Assembly (NCBI GenBank): GCA_036365455.1
Contig: JAWQUS010000001.1
Location: 20,439,001 to 20,503,000, forward strand
DNA: 64,000 bases
Direction: 5' to 3'
Origin: Macrosoma leucophasiata
Taxonomy: Eukaryota; Arthropoda; Insecta; Lepidoptera; Hedylidae
Part shown: in pieces, positions 20,246-31,657 of the stretch
Position numbering within the stretch: the stretch's first letter is position 1
How the letters are laid out: each line of letters opens with the position of its first letter
Program-made: the position numbers and the translations under genes
Notes under the pieces: model-generated
Databases searched by the model: none
Seen by the model: the letters and a program-made list of their open reading frames with translations, nothing else
What the model was told of the DNA's origin: nothing

Positions 20246-21555
20246 GAGATATTGTGACAAGATTCTTCAGCTAATAAAATCTTTGCTCCACTTAAAACAC
20301 TTAACCAGAAGCGTGGACAGTTTGGAAGATTAGAATAGTTAGATATTAAGTTTAATGAGATAGTTAAAGTTACCCCAACTTCTCCCCCAACGAGGATAAC
20401 CGAACAAACAAGTTTAAACGACTTTCAAGTAATGACCTCGGGTATAAAACTGCAATTATCCACAGTCATCGAGTTTACTAATTAAATTGATATTTATGGC
20501 AGCTCAAGATTTTGATTGAGTGAAGTTTAATAAGTTTTGTCTTTGGGGTATTTTCGTAAAAAAGTCCATTATGTTTTTTACTCCATGGCGTTTCCTTAAC
20601 TAAATTGATGTTTCAGAGAATTACAATTTAGGGAAACGGAGCAAATAAAAAATACGATCTAATGTTTTTCGAAATATGAAAAAGTTACCACAAAATAATT
20701 GATATTCTTCAAAATATATTTGTATTCTGTCTTTTGTACGGCATTTTACATGGCACGGAATCATTCTGTGGCATGTCACGGCATACAATACTCTCTTATA
20801 GCTGCCTGGTCGAGATGATCGAGAACAACGTCCGAACGAAGGTAGATAAACGTGTCTGGCTCGACACGTCCCTTCGTTCGGTGGGTACCTACGTTATATC
20901 TGGCACGTAAATAAAATACCCATTGCCATTCAAGAAAAGTTTGAATCAACGTAACCGTTAAATAGTGTATTATAATATAATACGATATTGTATTATGTAG
21001 TCGCAAATGAAATAGATCGTAACTAGCTGATCCGACAAACGTCGTTCTGCCATACAAAAAAAGTTAAAGCCAATCATTTAAAGACAACAAAATGTAATGG
21101 GGGTCTCAACATAGACATGAGCAACGCGTTTAAATTATTTTAATTAAATTTATTTTTATGAGCGCTATTTTTTACGAGAATTTACAAGATATTCATTTTA
21201 ATTGTATGGTGCAATATAATAATAATAATGTGCAGGAATTGCTTAAGGTAATTAAGCTAAGTAATTAGATAATACTGTATCGGTCTAAATAGCTTTCCAA
21301 TTACCGGCATTGTAAGTTACCAATTTTTTCAAAGATATAATTTTTATAGTAGGTAAGCTATTCTTAAGAGATAAATACTCGTATATGCCATCACTGATTT
21401 TTTGTAGATCTATCAATGAGAAATATACCTAAAAAAGCATTTACATCGCATCAATATCGTAAAAGTTGCGACGGCTCGATTTTTCCCAACACCTGCAACA
21501 ACATTTATTGTTATATAGTATTTATTGTTGTATATATAGTCTTATCATGGTCATC
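20246..21555. other. Long gene-less stretch with a nested stem-loop
   Basis: No gene supported over 1.3 kb. At 20829-20883 the arms ccgaacgaagg and ccttcgttcgg enclose a second pair, acgtgtc and gacacgt, giving a 55-nt bulged stem-loop. A 93-residue frame that overlaps it has no motif. Confidence 0.4.
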
Positions 21556-21556
21556 T

Positions 21557-21847
21557 ACTGGTGGTAGAGCTCCAGTGACGGAGCTCGCGGGCGTAGGCAC
21601 CACCGCATTACCTAATATACTTGCCGTTAAATGGTAGTGTTCAGCACTATCGTGTTTCGGTCAGGTGGTAATGTACGGCTCTGCAATTTCCGGCACAGAG
21701 GCATAACACCTAAAGCCTCAGGAGTGGCAGCACATTTGCATTTTGACCTCTGGTCATTGTGTGGGTGTCTATAGGCTGCAGTCATCACTTAACATCAATG
21801 TGAACTGCACGCTTGTTTGCCACTTTCATTACATAAAAAAAAAAAAA
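21557..21847 (+). mobile_element. Family A retroposon, full length
   Basis: Complete, with a 13-bp A tail. Head actggtggtagagctccagt; young-subfamily middle. Confidence 0.85.
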
Positions 21848-21936
21848 CAATTTTCACGTAACTTTAACAAATTATATTCACAAACCTTCCTAATTAATCT
21901 ATCGTTGAAAAACCGTGCAGTAGGTACTTAGTCTTA

Positions 21937-22087
21937 CCTCCTTAGTCATAAACGTACGAGTACATTAGATACGTTTTAGCTAAAGAATGCTTTGGCTTGT
22001 CAGTTGCATTTTCAAATGTGGAGGATAGAAAAAGACAAAAGAGAGATTAGCAACACTTTAGCTAAAATACGTTTATGATTGTAGGGG
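21937..22087. mobile_element. Family G MITE, copy 3, intact
   Basis: Left end cctccttagtcataaacgta and right end tacgtttatgattgtagggg. The interior has gaatgctttggcttgtcagt and gaggatagaaaaagacaaaa. Flanking triplets tta and tga fit a TNA-type target. This is the uninterrupted reference for copy 1. Confidence 0.75.
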
Positions 22088-22596
22088 TGAAATTTAATCG
22101 CGAACGTATAAAAAGAAAAATACTTGTCCATAATTTCGCATTGCATATAAAATGAAACTCGCCGCACCAAACTGGGACAAGACGCAAAATAAACCGTATT
22201 TTAATCTATTTTTTTTTGTATCACAACCAACAAAATTACTCGTGAAAATTTTAAGGCCGGCGTAAAAACAAGGAATTTACGCTGCCCTATAAATATTGAA
22301 GTTTTATTGTTCGGTCTGCATTATACGCGCACTCTGATTTTGTTATGTGTAGACACGCTTCGGAATGACAATGGTGTTTATAAAAAAAACGTTTTATTTA
22401 CGTCTCCATAAAGTTTGCAGTAAAAGCATTTATGTGGCTGTTAGGCGTTTATTATTTTAAATTGTTCAAATATACCTACTAATATTACGAGTATAAAGAG
22501 GAAACATTTGTGTTTTTGTATGTTTGTAATGTTTTCACTCAAAACTACTGGACTAATTTCAAAAAATCTTTCACCATTAGAAAGCTGGTTCTTCAC
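22088..22596. other. No recognisable feature
   Basis: AT-rich spacer. Around 22470-22560 a phrase resembling common LINE 3' UTR text (ttttcactcaaaactactgg) is present but too short to call. Confidence 0.35.
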
Positions 22597-23409
22597 TGAT
22601 TTATACGTCCTACTGCTGAGCACGAGTCTCTCCTCTTTTTTTTTGGGGGGGGAGGCCTAGAGCTTACTCCACCACCCTGCTCCAATGCGGATTGGTGAAG
22701 ATACGGATTAGTGGCCAACCTGCTGTCGGATGTTTTCAAACGTTTCGTTAAACCGTCGGTCCCGGTTGCTATCGATAGATAGCAGTCGTTTAACCTTGTC
22801 GGTTTGAAAACATCCGACAGCGGGTTGGCCACTAACCCGTATCCCCACCAATCCCCATTAGAATCAGAATCAGAATCAGAAACTCATTTATTCATTTAGG
22901 GTGACAGGCACCTCTTATGACACGTCAAAAACAAACAAAATAAATTAAAGCGAATAACAATTGATATACATGTCAAACAAGATAAAAAATATATGTAAAG
23001 TCAAGAATATCACTAAGATAAAACTAAATGTCATAAACTAATGTAAAAAGTATATCAGTAAAATGTCTCTTTTCCCCTTTACAAACTGATAACAAAGAGT
23101 AAAAAGAAAAGAAAAAGAGTCATTCTTTGTCATTCACCGGCAAAGTTCCAAAGGCCAATATGATCTGAGAAAAACTTGCCGGAAAAAACTCAGTCGGCTC
23201 TTTTAAAAATATCTCTTAGGCATATTTTTACAATTTTCCATAATTTAAACAAGCTTATAATTAACAATATAATATCAACATTACACTTTGATTATTACAT
23301 TTAACAGCGTAACATTGGAGCAGCGTGGTAAAGTAAGCTCCAGGCCTCCCCGCAAAAAGGGGAGAGACTCGTGCCCAGCAGTGGGACGTATAATGGGATG
23401 CCATTATTA
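22597..23409. mobile_element. Family B SINE pieces in opposite orientation, with a LINE-tail insert
   Basis: Positions 22599-22740 are the minus-strand tail half (complement tacgtcctactgctgagcac to tgtcggatgttttcaaacg). Positions 22741-22859 and 23312-23409 are a plus-strand body and tail (ccgtcggtcccggttgctat to atgggatgccattattatt), split by the insert at 22860-23308. The inverted arms around 22712-22740 and 22802-22832 can pair. The 5S-like head is missing from both pieces. Confidence 0.7.
22860..23308 (-). mobile_element. Family L, LINE-type 3' end with a (gattct)n tail
   Basis: On the minus strand it ends in a tail whose complement is the atcagaatcagaatcagaaa run. The adjacent block is agggtgacaggcacctctta. 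A second copy lies at 43206-43505. At 23150-23220 the complement of a short RT C-terminal phrase may remain. It interrupts a family B SINE at tccccatta/acattgg. Confidence 0.65.
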
Positions 23410-23496
23410 TTATTTATTATAATCATATTAGATTTTTGCGATTGGGAATATAATGTTATCAAAGGCGTCCTAGGAGATTGGATATGTATGACATGA

Positions 23497-23600
23497 TGTA
23501 TCTTCACTCGAAGTTCCTTACGAGATAGGCAGACAATGTAGGGCGCCAGATATCCCAGTCCTTACACACGTCCTTGATGAATATTGGTAGACTTGTATTT
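23497..23600 (-). pseudogene. Family F LINE ORF2 C-terminus, degraded
   Basis: The complement of the F end is recognisable (aggcagacaatgtagggcgc, then cagatatcccagtcctta). It is heavily diverged and has no open frame. Confidence 0.45.
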
Positions 23601-23677
23601 TATTTTATGGAATACATAAAACGCCTTAAAGAACTTCAGATTTGAGTATTTTACAATCCAAAACATTTTCTTATGTA

Positions 23678-23997
23678 ATGAAAATGGCAAACAAGCATGC
23701 AGTTCACATTGATGTTAAGTAATAACTGCAGCCTATAAACACCCACACAAAGACCATAGGTCAAAATGCAGATGCGTTACCTCTTCTGAGGTAAGGTGTT
23801 ATGCGTCTGTGCCGGAAATTACAGGGCCGTACATTACCACCTGACCGGAACACGATAGTGCTGAACACTACCATTTAGAGGCAAGTATATTAAGTAATAC
23901 GGTGGTGCCTACGCCCGCGAGCTCCGTCACTGGAGCTCTACCACCAGCAAAATGCAGATGCGTTGCCACCCCTGAGACCTAAGTTATTATGTCTATG
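23678..23997 (-). mobile_element. Family A retroposon plus an extra internal piece
   Basis: Positions 23678-23947 are a complete minus copy (aatggcaaacaagcatgcag to ctctaccaccagc). Directly attached at 23949-23997 is a second minus fragment from the middle of another copy (aatgcagatgcgttgccacc). Confidence 0.75.
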
Positions 23998-24527
23998 ATT
24001 TATTATTGGGCCAAAACTACTTTTTTTCACCGTGTATACTCGTATATGTTAAGTTATGTAACGAATTTGATTTGGCAGTTAAACCGTCTATTACAATTTA
24101 CGACATGCTTCGGGAGTCGGGACTATGCACACATCATGTGGGGGCAAGCTTCATTGCGTCGTATTTTGGGGACCATATTGAACAGATTGAAACGATGTAC
24201 GATAGTCATAATGTGACTTTTAAAAAATCTGCAGATTTTTAAGTAAATTATTACTGTCATAAAAATATGGAAAACCGTACATCCCGCCATCGCATGGACT
24301 CGTATATTCATACACACACGCTTTTTTATAGAACTAAAAAAATAATGTACATTATTTAAGTGAGGTTAGTGACACGATTGTGGTAAATTATATACTAATA
24401 ATTTAGTATGATTTAAGTTTAGGCACAAATGCCTACCTAATATTAAAATAACTCAAGAATTGCTTTTATTCATTTTCGTGTAGAAAATCAAATGAAATAA
24501 ATAATTTACAACTTTAAGTTACTTTCG
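23998..24527. other. No supported gene
   Basis: Two overlapping plus frames (23989-24216 and 24006-24242, 75 and 78 residues) have fairly protein-like composition but no recognisable domain. A short unrecognised coding remnant is possible; chance is at least as likely. Confidence 0.3.
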
Positions 24528-24530
24528 CCT

Positions 24531-25100
24531 AATTGTTTTATATTATTTCGCATTAACACATGCTTGTGAAATATATTTTATTTTTAAAGAAAAATGGAAA
24601 GAAAAATTTGACTTCAGGCGAGGCTCGAACTCGCGACCTACTGGGAATCTAGTCCAGCCGCTCTTACAATTAAGCTACTGAAGCCCTGCCCGATTTGTCA
24701 AATCTTTCCTTCACATCTATTGCATTGCTTTATGGTAGCAGCAGCGCCATCTATTACCAACTATGCTAGTTAGGCAACCGATATAATAGACTTTTCAGTT
24801 TATTGAATATCGTAAAGAAGTCGCTTTAACCCTTAATAATTGTTTTATATTATTTCGCATTAACACATGCTTGTGAAATATATTTTATTTTTAAAGAAAA
24901 ATGGAAAGAAAAATTTGACTTCAGGCGAGGCTCGAACTCGCGACCTACTGGGAATCTAGTCCAGCCGCTCTTCCAATTGAGCTACTGAAGCCCTGCCCGA
25001 TTTGTCAAATCTTTCCTTCACATCTATTGCATTGCTTTATGGTAGCAGCAGCGCCATCTATTACCAACTATGCTAGTTAGGCAACCGATATAATAGACTT
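24531..25100 (-). repeat. Family C tandem pair, 307-bp period
   Basis: The word aattgttttatattatttcg starts at 24531 and 24838. Each unit holds an AT-rich part, a tRNA-like part (about 24607-24683 and 24914-24990, minus strand) and a 3' block atctattaccaactatgct. The second unit is cut at its end (aatagactt at 25100). In both units the T arm is a perfect 5-bp stem and the D arm gctc/gagc pairs, except for one change in the first unit (ttacaattaagctactg). Confidence 0.85.
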
Positions 25101-25636
25101 ACTTACTTTCGCCTGTTCGAATAACTGTGCATAATAAAATCCCAAAAAAATGTTACAATATTGCACGAGATATTTCCAACGAGTTTTCTGATATTCGAAC
25201 TTTACCAAAGTACCATAAATAAAACAAATGAAGGTTTTGATATAAGTACCTAGTTCAAACATACCTCTTAGATATTGACATCCAATCCACACTTGAGAGA
25301 ATCCTCTTCAATTCTGGTACATTACATTCAGCTATATTGCATCCTTGTGATTAACACAAGGCCAAATTGACTCGTCATATGCCAAATTACAGGCAGCTTG
25401 GCAGCAATACAATATTGCATAGATCAGGGTTTCCCAGACTTTCTATTGGAGGCATCATGAGCCATGTAGGTACAACATTTTCAAGCCCGAAATGCGGGGA
25501 GGGAAGCCTTCACTTCACTTTTTCAATAAATATAACTGATATTATTTGTTTTGAGTCGTGGCAACTTGTATAAACTACCATTAGCACCGTTACGTTTTGA
25601 AACCATGGTTGATAGAATAAGTGAATGTGATATTGT
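25101..25636. other. No recognisable feature
   Basis: Unique-looking DNA between family C and family A copies. Confidence 0.35.
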
Positions 25637-25924
25637 TTTTTTTTTATGTAATAAAAGTGGCAAACAAGCATGTAGTTCACATTGATGTTAAGTGATGACT
25701 GCAGCCTATAGACACCCACACAATGACCAGAGGTCAAAATGCAGATGCGCTGCCACTCCCATTAGGTATCACCTAATGCCTCTGTGCCTGAAATTACAGG
25801 GCCGTACATTACCACCTGACCGGAACACGATAGTGCTGAACACTACCATTTAGCGGCAAGTATATTAGGTAATGCGGTGGTGCCTACGCCCGCGAGCTCC
25901 GTCACTGGAACTCTACCACCAGTA
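25637..25924 (-). mobile_element. Family A retroposon, full length
   Basis: From the poly-T (ttttttttatgtaataaaag) to the head complement ggaactctaccaccagtaac. Confidence 0.85.
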
Positions 25925-26078
25925 ACCAGTGTATTGTAATAATAATTCACAGTATTTAATTTTTTTTACAAATCTTATAACGCCGTTTTGGCCACCCTTA
26001 TTGGCTCTTGTAGGCGAATCGTGAAACTTGGTGACAATCAATTTGAGAGCAACTTTGCAATTTACTTGCTATTTTTAA

Positions 26079-26250
26079 CCGAGTTCAAAAACGAGAAGGT
26101 TCTCAATTCGGCCGGTATATATATATTTTTTTTTATGTATGTACGCCAATTTCGATTTCTGGACCGATTAACGTAATTCTTGTTTTGTTTGATGCGCAAT
26201 AGTTTCGAATTGGTTTCATAAAAATTTAATTTAGGCAGGCCCATTCGTTT
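26079..26250 (+). repeat. Family N, common lepidopteran repeat end
   Basis: The phrase gagttcaaaaacgagaaggt is followed by tctcaattcggccgg, then tttttatgtatgtacg and a diverged tail (aggcaggcccattcg). From memory this recurs widely in Lepidoptera; its class is uncertain. Confidence 0.5.
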
Positions 26251-26888
26251 TTATTTTATGAGCACTTTTTACTTACTTTCACCTCAGACTAAAGGTATAA
26301 TTCCTATAATGATCATCGATAACGTTACGTCAAACCAAAACAATGTACTGCATAGTGGCTATTGAAACACATAATACACCTACCGGCCTTCCAAAATTAA
26401 GCCTAGAATATAGATTTTAGGCCTACATAAGCGTAAGAGCAAGATTTACAACGCACTCGAACGCAGGACATGTCATGTACCCAATTACTCATACCCAAAC
26501 CCCAAGCGGTTCGCGGCATATCCCAGCCGAATATTAAAACGGTAGACATACATAAAATATGACCTTACATGTGCTCAAATGGGATGGCGTGGCAAGCGTA
26601 CTATTTTGGTACAGTCTTTGCTAATATACCGGTTTATTATGGATAGATTTCGGACATCAGACTATCCTCATAAACATATATTATTCTTCATTCTATGTTG
26701 TATATTCGGCTTGTAACGAAACAAATACAAAGAGGCGTTATTCTCATAAGATCAATTTCGTTGTAAGCGGTAGGTAATTATTATAACTATGCGCCTTCCT
26801 GCTTCAAACAGTACAAGGTATAGACATTTATAAAAGCAATCACAATAAATGAATACCTAAATATGATCACAATTTTCATATGAATAAG
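26251..26888. other. No recognisable feature
   Basis: No gene or family match over ~640 bp. Confidence 0.35.
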
Positions 26889-27365
26889 AATATATTAATT
26901 AATCGCACCTGAAATAATATTCAGCTGATTGAACTTACGAAATGTCATGTTCTGGACTTCGTAGGACGGTTTTGTTTTCACGTGGTCACTTTGGTCACTC
27001 AGGCAAAGATATTCAATCTAGCTGGTTACTGGTGGTAGAGCTCTAGTGACGAAGCTCGCAGGCGTAGGTCCCACCGCATTACCTAAATACTTGCCGCTAA
27101 ATGGTAGTGTTCAGCACTATCGTGTGGGTGTCTATAGGCTGCAGTCATCACTTAACATCAATGTGAACTGCATGCTTGTTTGCCACTTCCATTACATAAA
27201 AAAATATTAATCGCACCTGAAATAATATTCAGCTGATTGAACTTACGAAATGTCATGAGAATAATTTCAATTTTAAATAGATCTTCTAGACTTTGTAGGA
27301 CGGTTTTTTTTCAAGTGGTCACTTTGGTCAACTTTCACTCAGACGAATGTTTTCAATCTGGCTAA
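26889..27365. repeat. Direct duplication (~140 bp) flanking a family A copy
   Basis: The left copy is 26896-27024 and the right copy 27208-27363. Shared blocks are aatcgcacctgaaataatat, attgaacttacgaaatgtca and gtggtcactttggtca. The right copy has ~28 extra bp after the second block. The family A element lies exactly between them. Confidence 0.8.
27028..27206 (+). mobile_element. Family A with an internal deletion
   Basis: The head to ttcagcactatcgtgt is joined directly to gggtgtctataggctgcag, losing ~110 bp. The gtgtgggtgt at the joint suggests a microhomology deletion between the cgtgt and tgtgtgggtg words. The poly-A tail is intact. Confidence 0.8.
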
Positions 27366-27495
27366 TCGTTGATCGGCGGCAATACAAAACGGCCTAGCTT
27401 ATCCTAACGGCTAGCCGTATTGTAATACGGCGGCTTATACAATCCGACTGCGACATATACATTTAATTACGGTGTTTTAAGATAAATAATAGTAT

Positions 27496-27598
27496 TGTAT
27501 TATGTATTTTTTTATTGTTATCTGCGTATTGTATGTTATGGGCCCTGGTTGCCTGAAATAAATGGTTAAATTTAATAAAAAAAATAAATAATAATAAT
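27496..27598 (+). repeat. LINE-type 3' end with (aat)n tail
   Basis: Contains atgggccctggttgcctgaa followed by ataaatggtt and an aataaataataat run, typical of a lepidopteran LINE 3' UTR. Confidence 0.45.
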
Positions 27599-27602
27599 AC
27601 GG

Positions 27603-27785
27603 GGGGATATGGACTCGGCTGTAATTGTACCGATAGTCGTCACGGTAAACGGACTCATGGCGATGAGCCTCGACCACCACCTTAAGAGGCTCTCGCTGGG
27701 AAGTTGGGTCAAGGGTTTGGTGCAGAAAGCGGTACTTCTCGACACGGCACGTATTGTAAGGAGGTTCCTCTCTCTGAGCCCCTAA
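27603..27785 (+). pseudogene. LINE reverse-transcriptase ORF, C-terminal 60 residues
   Basis: An open frame without a start codon ends at TAA 27783-27785. It includes VIVPIVVTVNGLMAMSLD, HLKRLSLGSWVKG and LLDTARIVRRFLSLSP. This is the extreme C-terminus of a non-LTR retrotransposon polyprotein, after the RT domain. The element is 5'-truncated at ~27600, where it abuts the previous LINE tail. There are no internal stops, so this piece is fairly recent. It would have helped reverse-transcribe LINE RNA at the target site. The clade is uncertain. Confidence 0.65.
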
Positions 27786-27994
27786 CCGCCCACAGCCTGG
27801 ACCCTGCTCCCGCTACCGACGGCAACCTTTTTGTATTTTTTTATATATACATTGTTTCTTTTTCCTTTATATGAACATGTATTTAAGTAAAAAATATAAA
27901 ATGAGAATATCAATAAATGAGTGGAATAATAATACCTATATGTATGTAGAAAATATGTAACAAAGTAAATAAATGAGAATAATAATAATAATTA
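27786..27994 (+). mobile_element. 3' UTR and tail of the LINE at 27603
   Basis: After the stop codon, cagcctggaccctgctcccg and an AT-rich UTR lead to a terminal (aat)n run at 27975-27990. Confidence 0.55.
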
Positions 27995-27999
27995 TTTTT

Positions 28000-28267
28000 T
28001 AATGTAATGGAAGTGGCAATCATGCATGCATTTCACATTGATGTTAAGTGATGACTGCAGCCTATAGACACCCACATAAAGACCAAGGATAAAGATCAAA
28101 ATGCAAATGCGTTACCAGTCTTGAGGCCTAAGGTTTTATGCCTTTATGCTGAAAATTACAAGGCCATACATTACCACCTGAGCGGAACACGATAGCGCTG
28201 AACACTACCATTTAGCGGAAAGTATATTAGTTAATGCGGTGGTGCCTACGCCTGCGCCTCTACCACC
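28000..28267 (-). mobile_element. Family A retroposon, head slightly truncated
   Basis: From ttttttaatgtaatggaagt to cctgcgcctctaccacc. The head lacks ~20 bp (the segment containing gagctccgtcactgg). Confidence 0.8.
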
Positions 28268-29524
28268 ACTTATTATGTTCATTCTCATCTGCACACATGT
28301 ATACAGACACGTCTTTATCAAGCGTTGATTGGCTTAATAGGTAGTTATAGTAGCTTTTGTAAAATTTGACCAACGTTACGTTCCTAAGGAGCTAGTTGTT
28401 ATTAATTTTCATTTATACCGAATAATTCCAAAGTTAATTTCCTCATTATCGTTTTCAAAACGGAATTGCAAACAATACCTATTTGTTACGAATTTTACAT
28501 GTTGAACGAATACCTGCATCAGCACAAACCTCTTCAGGCTTTTTGATGTAGTTCAAATTGTACAATAATTTTAAGAATGTTTAAAAAAAAAATTGGCCGT
28601 ACAAAATATTAGTAGAATCGGTAGTTTTATAACCAACAGAAGAAACAATGTAACTGCATTCTTACATTGCTGCATACTTCAAACCTATAATATTATCTAG
28701 ATGGAAATTATTATTAGACTGGAGTTATGTTGCTTTGAATGCGGTATGCATGGAAAAGATAAATAAAGTTATCTATTCTGTGGCGGTATTTAGCGATGTT
28801 TACTTGTGTAAAATATATTTATAAAATTCTGTCACTAGTTTGTTATAAGTGACAGAAACGAGACGGATAAAATTTTCCGCTACCTTTTTAATTAAAACAC
28901 ACCACATGCCCATGTTGCGAGACTCATTTTTCATTTTATATCACCATAGTCCTTTTACAGGTTATTAAAAGTGTTACTTTTTACAGTAAATTTCGTTGTT
29001 GTAATTTGCGGGTATGTTGAGTTATCATGTTGACTCGGCGGTGTAACTGGAGTATGTTTTTATTTTCCCTATTTTCATGCCATGAAAGTGGTAAGCAAAC
29101 ATTGCTACAGTGTACATTAGAAGCAAGTGAATGTTTTTCAGCTTACATGTCACATACATTTATTGTTATTCTAACATTATACACTTGTTATAAGATACTT
29201 TTTCAAGGGTAGGATTCACGGAATATATAAATAAGGATGGAAAGGCCTTTGCTTAAATTTAGAATTAGAACCAGTGCCGCTTTTCTCCCACCGTGCAATT
29301 TCTTACACAAATGCAACACCATCTTGACAATCACACACACGTAAATCCTCAGGGCAGCTATTTGTTTGCGTAAATTTGCACACTAAGACAACGCCCGTAG
29401 ACAATAAGCACTCGCACGCACACAACAATATACTCACAAGGAGCTCGCACGTCATCTTCATTTATCTATTCCGTGGTAGGGTTCCACTTAGGTAATTTAT
29501 GACCCCTTATTTCTATCCAAAAGG
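28268..29524. other. Long gene-less stretch
   Basis: About 1.25 kb of AT-rich, unique-looking DNA. The longest frame (61 residues, 29027-29212) has no motif. Confidence 0.35.
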
Positions 29525-29565
29525 CTAACAACTTAGGCCTCAGGGGTGGCAACGCATTTTTGAAA
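29525..29565 (+). repeat. Old family A scrap
   Basis: Only ttaggcctcaggggtggcaa and a few adjoining bases match. Confidence 0.4.
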
Positions 29566-29906
29566 CTTATGTATAATATAGTACTATACTATATCTACTT
29601 CAAGTGCCTTTCAAAATACGAAAATCTAGCTTACCTCTAAGTGGTTTGATGACGGAACACTGATGATGATACAAAGAGTCTGGTCATATAGACAGCAGAT
29701 TTTTATCACGTTCTAAACAGAGTTTTGAATAATTTGTATTAGGCATATTTTTGCATGTACACTTCTTTTGTTATCACGAATGCTTGAATGCGCTTTATGC
29801 GAAATAATAAGAGGAGCCGACCGCGTCCGATTGCGCTTTCGGATCTTTTACAGCCGGTCTATGCGAAAAAATTGGCGTCATCGCTCCGGACTATTGCAAG
29901 CGTATT

Positions 29907-30212
29907 TTTTATGTAATAGATGTGGCAAACAAGCATGCAGTTTACATTGATTTTAAGTGATGACGGCAGCCTATAGACTCTAACACAAAGATTAAGGTCA
30001 AAATGCAGATGCATTACCACTCCTGAAGCCTAAGGTGTTATGCCTCTGTGCCGGAAATTACAGGGCCTTATTACCACCTGACTGGAACACGATAGTGCGG
30101 AACACTACCATTTAGTGGCAAGTATATTAGGTAATGCGGTGGTGCCTACTCCAGCCTACTCTAGCTTCAGCGACGGAGCTCGCGAGCTCCGTCACTGGAG
30201 CTTTACCACCAT
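29907..30212 (-). mobile_element. Family A retroposon with a palindromic head
   Basis: A full minus copy whose head is rearranged: gacggagctcgcgagctccg followed by tcac is a perfect snap-back of the gagctccgtc word. The region gcctactccagcctactcta is not in other copies. Confidence 0.75.
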
Positions 30213-30834
30213 ACAATCTGGACTGTGTGAAAAGAAAAATACGGGCCGATGCTAACCGTGCCTCAGTATATAGTACTTTGTAAACATCGACCAAACTGTA
30301 AACGTTGTATAGTTGTAAAATGTTCACCGCGACAGTGACCTTTCGGGTGGCACGTCTGTCCGTCTGCCAAACTTTTGAAATAAAAAATGCACGCGTACAT
30401 GGAGTTCAAACAATTTGTAACAAAAAATGAATGTACTGGGAAAGGGAAAATGGAAACAATTTAAAATGTTCCGCGTATTCCGACTTTTCAAATGTGATAA
30501 ACAAAACATAGGAGTCGACTTTACGAGTAGAGCCGGTTGGAGGTTTTAATGCTCGTACCTACATGTCCTACATTATTTATGTGGGTATTTTTGCGAATCT
30601 TCCCTTATTGGTTGGTATATACGTAATATGAAGCATGAAAACACAATTGACTTAATTTAATTGCTGAAATATAGGTATGAACCCAAGTTTCAATGTCGGT
30701 ATATCAGACTAAATACACAAAGCTACCAATATTTTTAGATATATTCTGTAAAAAGTTCTATTTTGTAAGGCACATAAAACTCGATTTAATTTCTAAAATT
30801 TTCTACTCATTTTATTGTTTATATATTATAATCA
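30213..30834. other. No recognisable feature
   Basis: Contains frames at 30324-30509 and 30693-30956; the latter runs into the family B copy. Nothing supported. Confidence 0.35.
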
Positions 30835-30837
30835 ACA

Positions 30838-31190
30838 ATGGCAACCCATTATACGTCCCACTGCTGGCCACGAGTCTCTCCCCTTTTTGGGGGGAGGCCT
30901 GGAGCTTACTCCAACTCCGCTGCTCCAATATGGAATGGTGGAGGTGGGTGGGTTAGTGGTCAACCCGCTGTCGGATGTTTTCAAAACGCCCCATAAGGCC
31001 TACGACAAGGTTTAACGACTGCTATCTATCGATAGCAACCGGGACCGAAGGCTTAACGTGCCCTCCGAAGCACGGAAACGCGCATTTAATTTGCCACTAG
31101 CGGTCACCCATCACACTACCCGACCGCGCCCGTAGTGCTTAACCGAGTAGCTTACGATCTACACCAGCCGCTGGGCCATGCGTGCTTCGT
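30838..31190 (-). mobile_element. Family B 5S-like SINE, copy
   Basis: Full-length minus copy: tail complement aatggcaacccattatacgt, 5S-like complement agcggtcacccatcacacta and cgcgcccgtagtgcttaacc, head complement gccatgcgtgcttc. Confidence 0.8.
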
Positions 31191-31199
31191 TTATATATT

Positions 31200-31590
31200 A
31201 CACGCCACCAAATTCAACGTAGCATGTAATTGGCCCAGACACGATATGCCCGACATAATGCCTAGTCTTACCTATATTGATCCCGTCACACATTATACCC
31301 TAACATGACGGAGATAGCTCGAGGTAGCTACTGGACGTGTAATCTGACACGTTGTATCAGATCTACGTAATCCACCAATTAATGTTTTATTATAATGTAT
31401 AGCCCGATCTTGATGATATTATAAGCTAAATCTAAGGATTTATGGCGTTCTTATCTAGTGATATAAAACTACCAGCAACTAGAAGCACCAGATTCGTTGC
31501 TAATTATTTTCGTAATATGGGATATTGTCGTTGGAGTTTGATAAATCATTTGGCTTGGAGGTTCGCCTTTACAAGAAATGAGCATTAGAT
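31200..31590. other. No recognisable feature
   Basis: Unique-looking; no coding or repeat signal. Confidence 0.35.
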
Positions 31591-31594
31591 TTTA

Positions 31595-31631
31595 CTGGTG
31601 GAAGATTTCCAGTGCAGAAGGCGTAGGCACT
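31595..31631 (+). repeat. Family A head scrap
   Basis: The stretch actggtggaagatttccagt followed by gcagaaggcgtaggcac is a diverged head, cut off by an (aaag)n run at 31632-31652. Confidence 0.5.
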
Positions 31632-31657
31632 GAAAGAAAGAAAGAAAGAAAATATTT

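Noticed and set aside
24006..24242. A 78-codon frame with protein-like composition
   Set aside because: No recognisable domain, an overlapping frame of similar length, and position next to a family A fragment.
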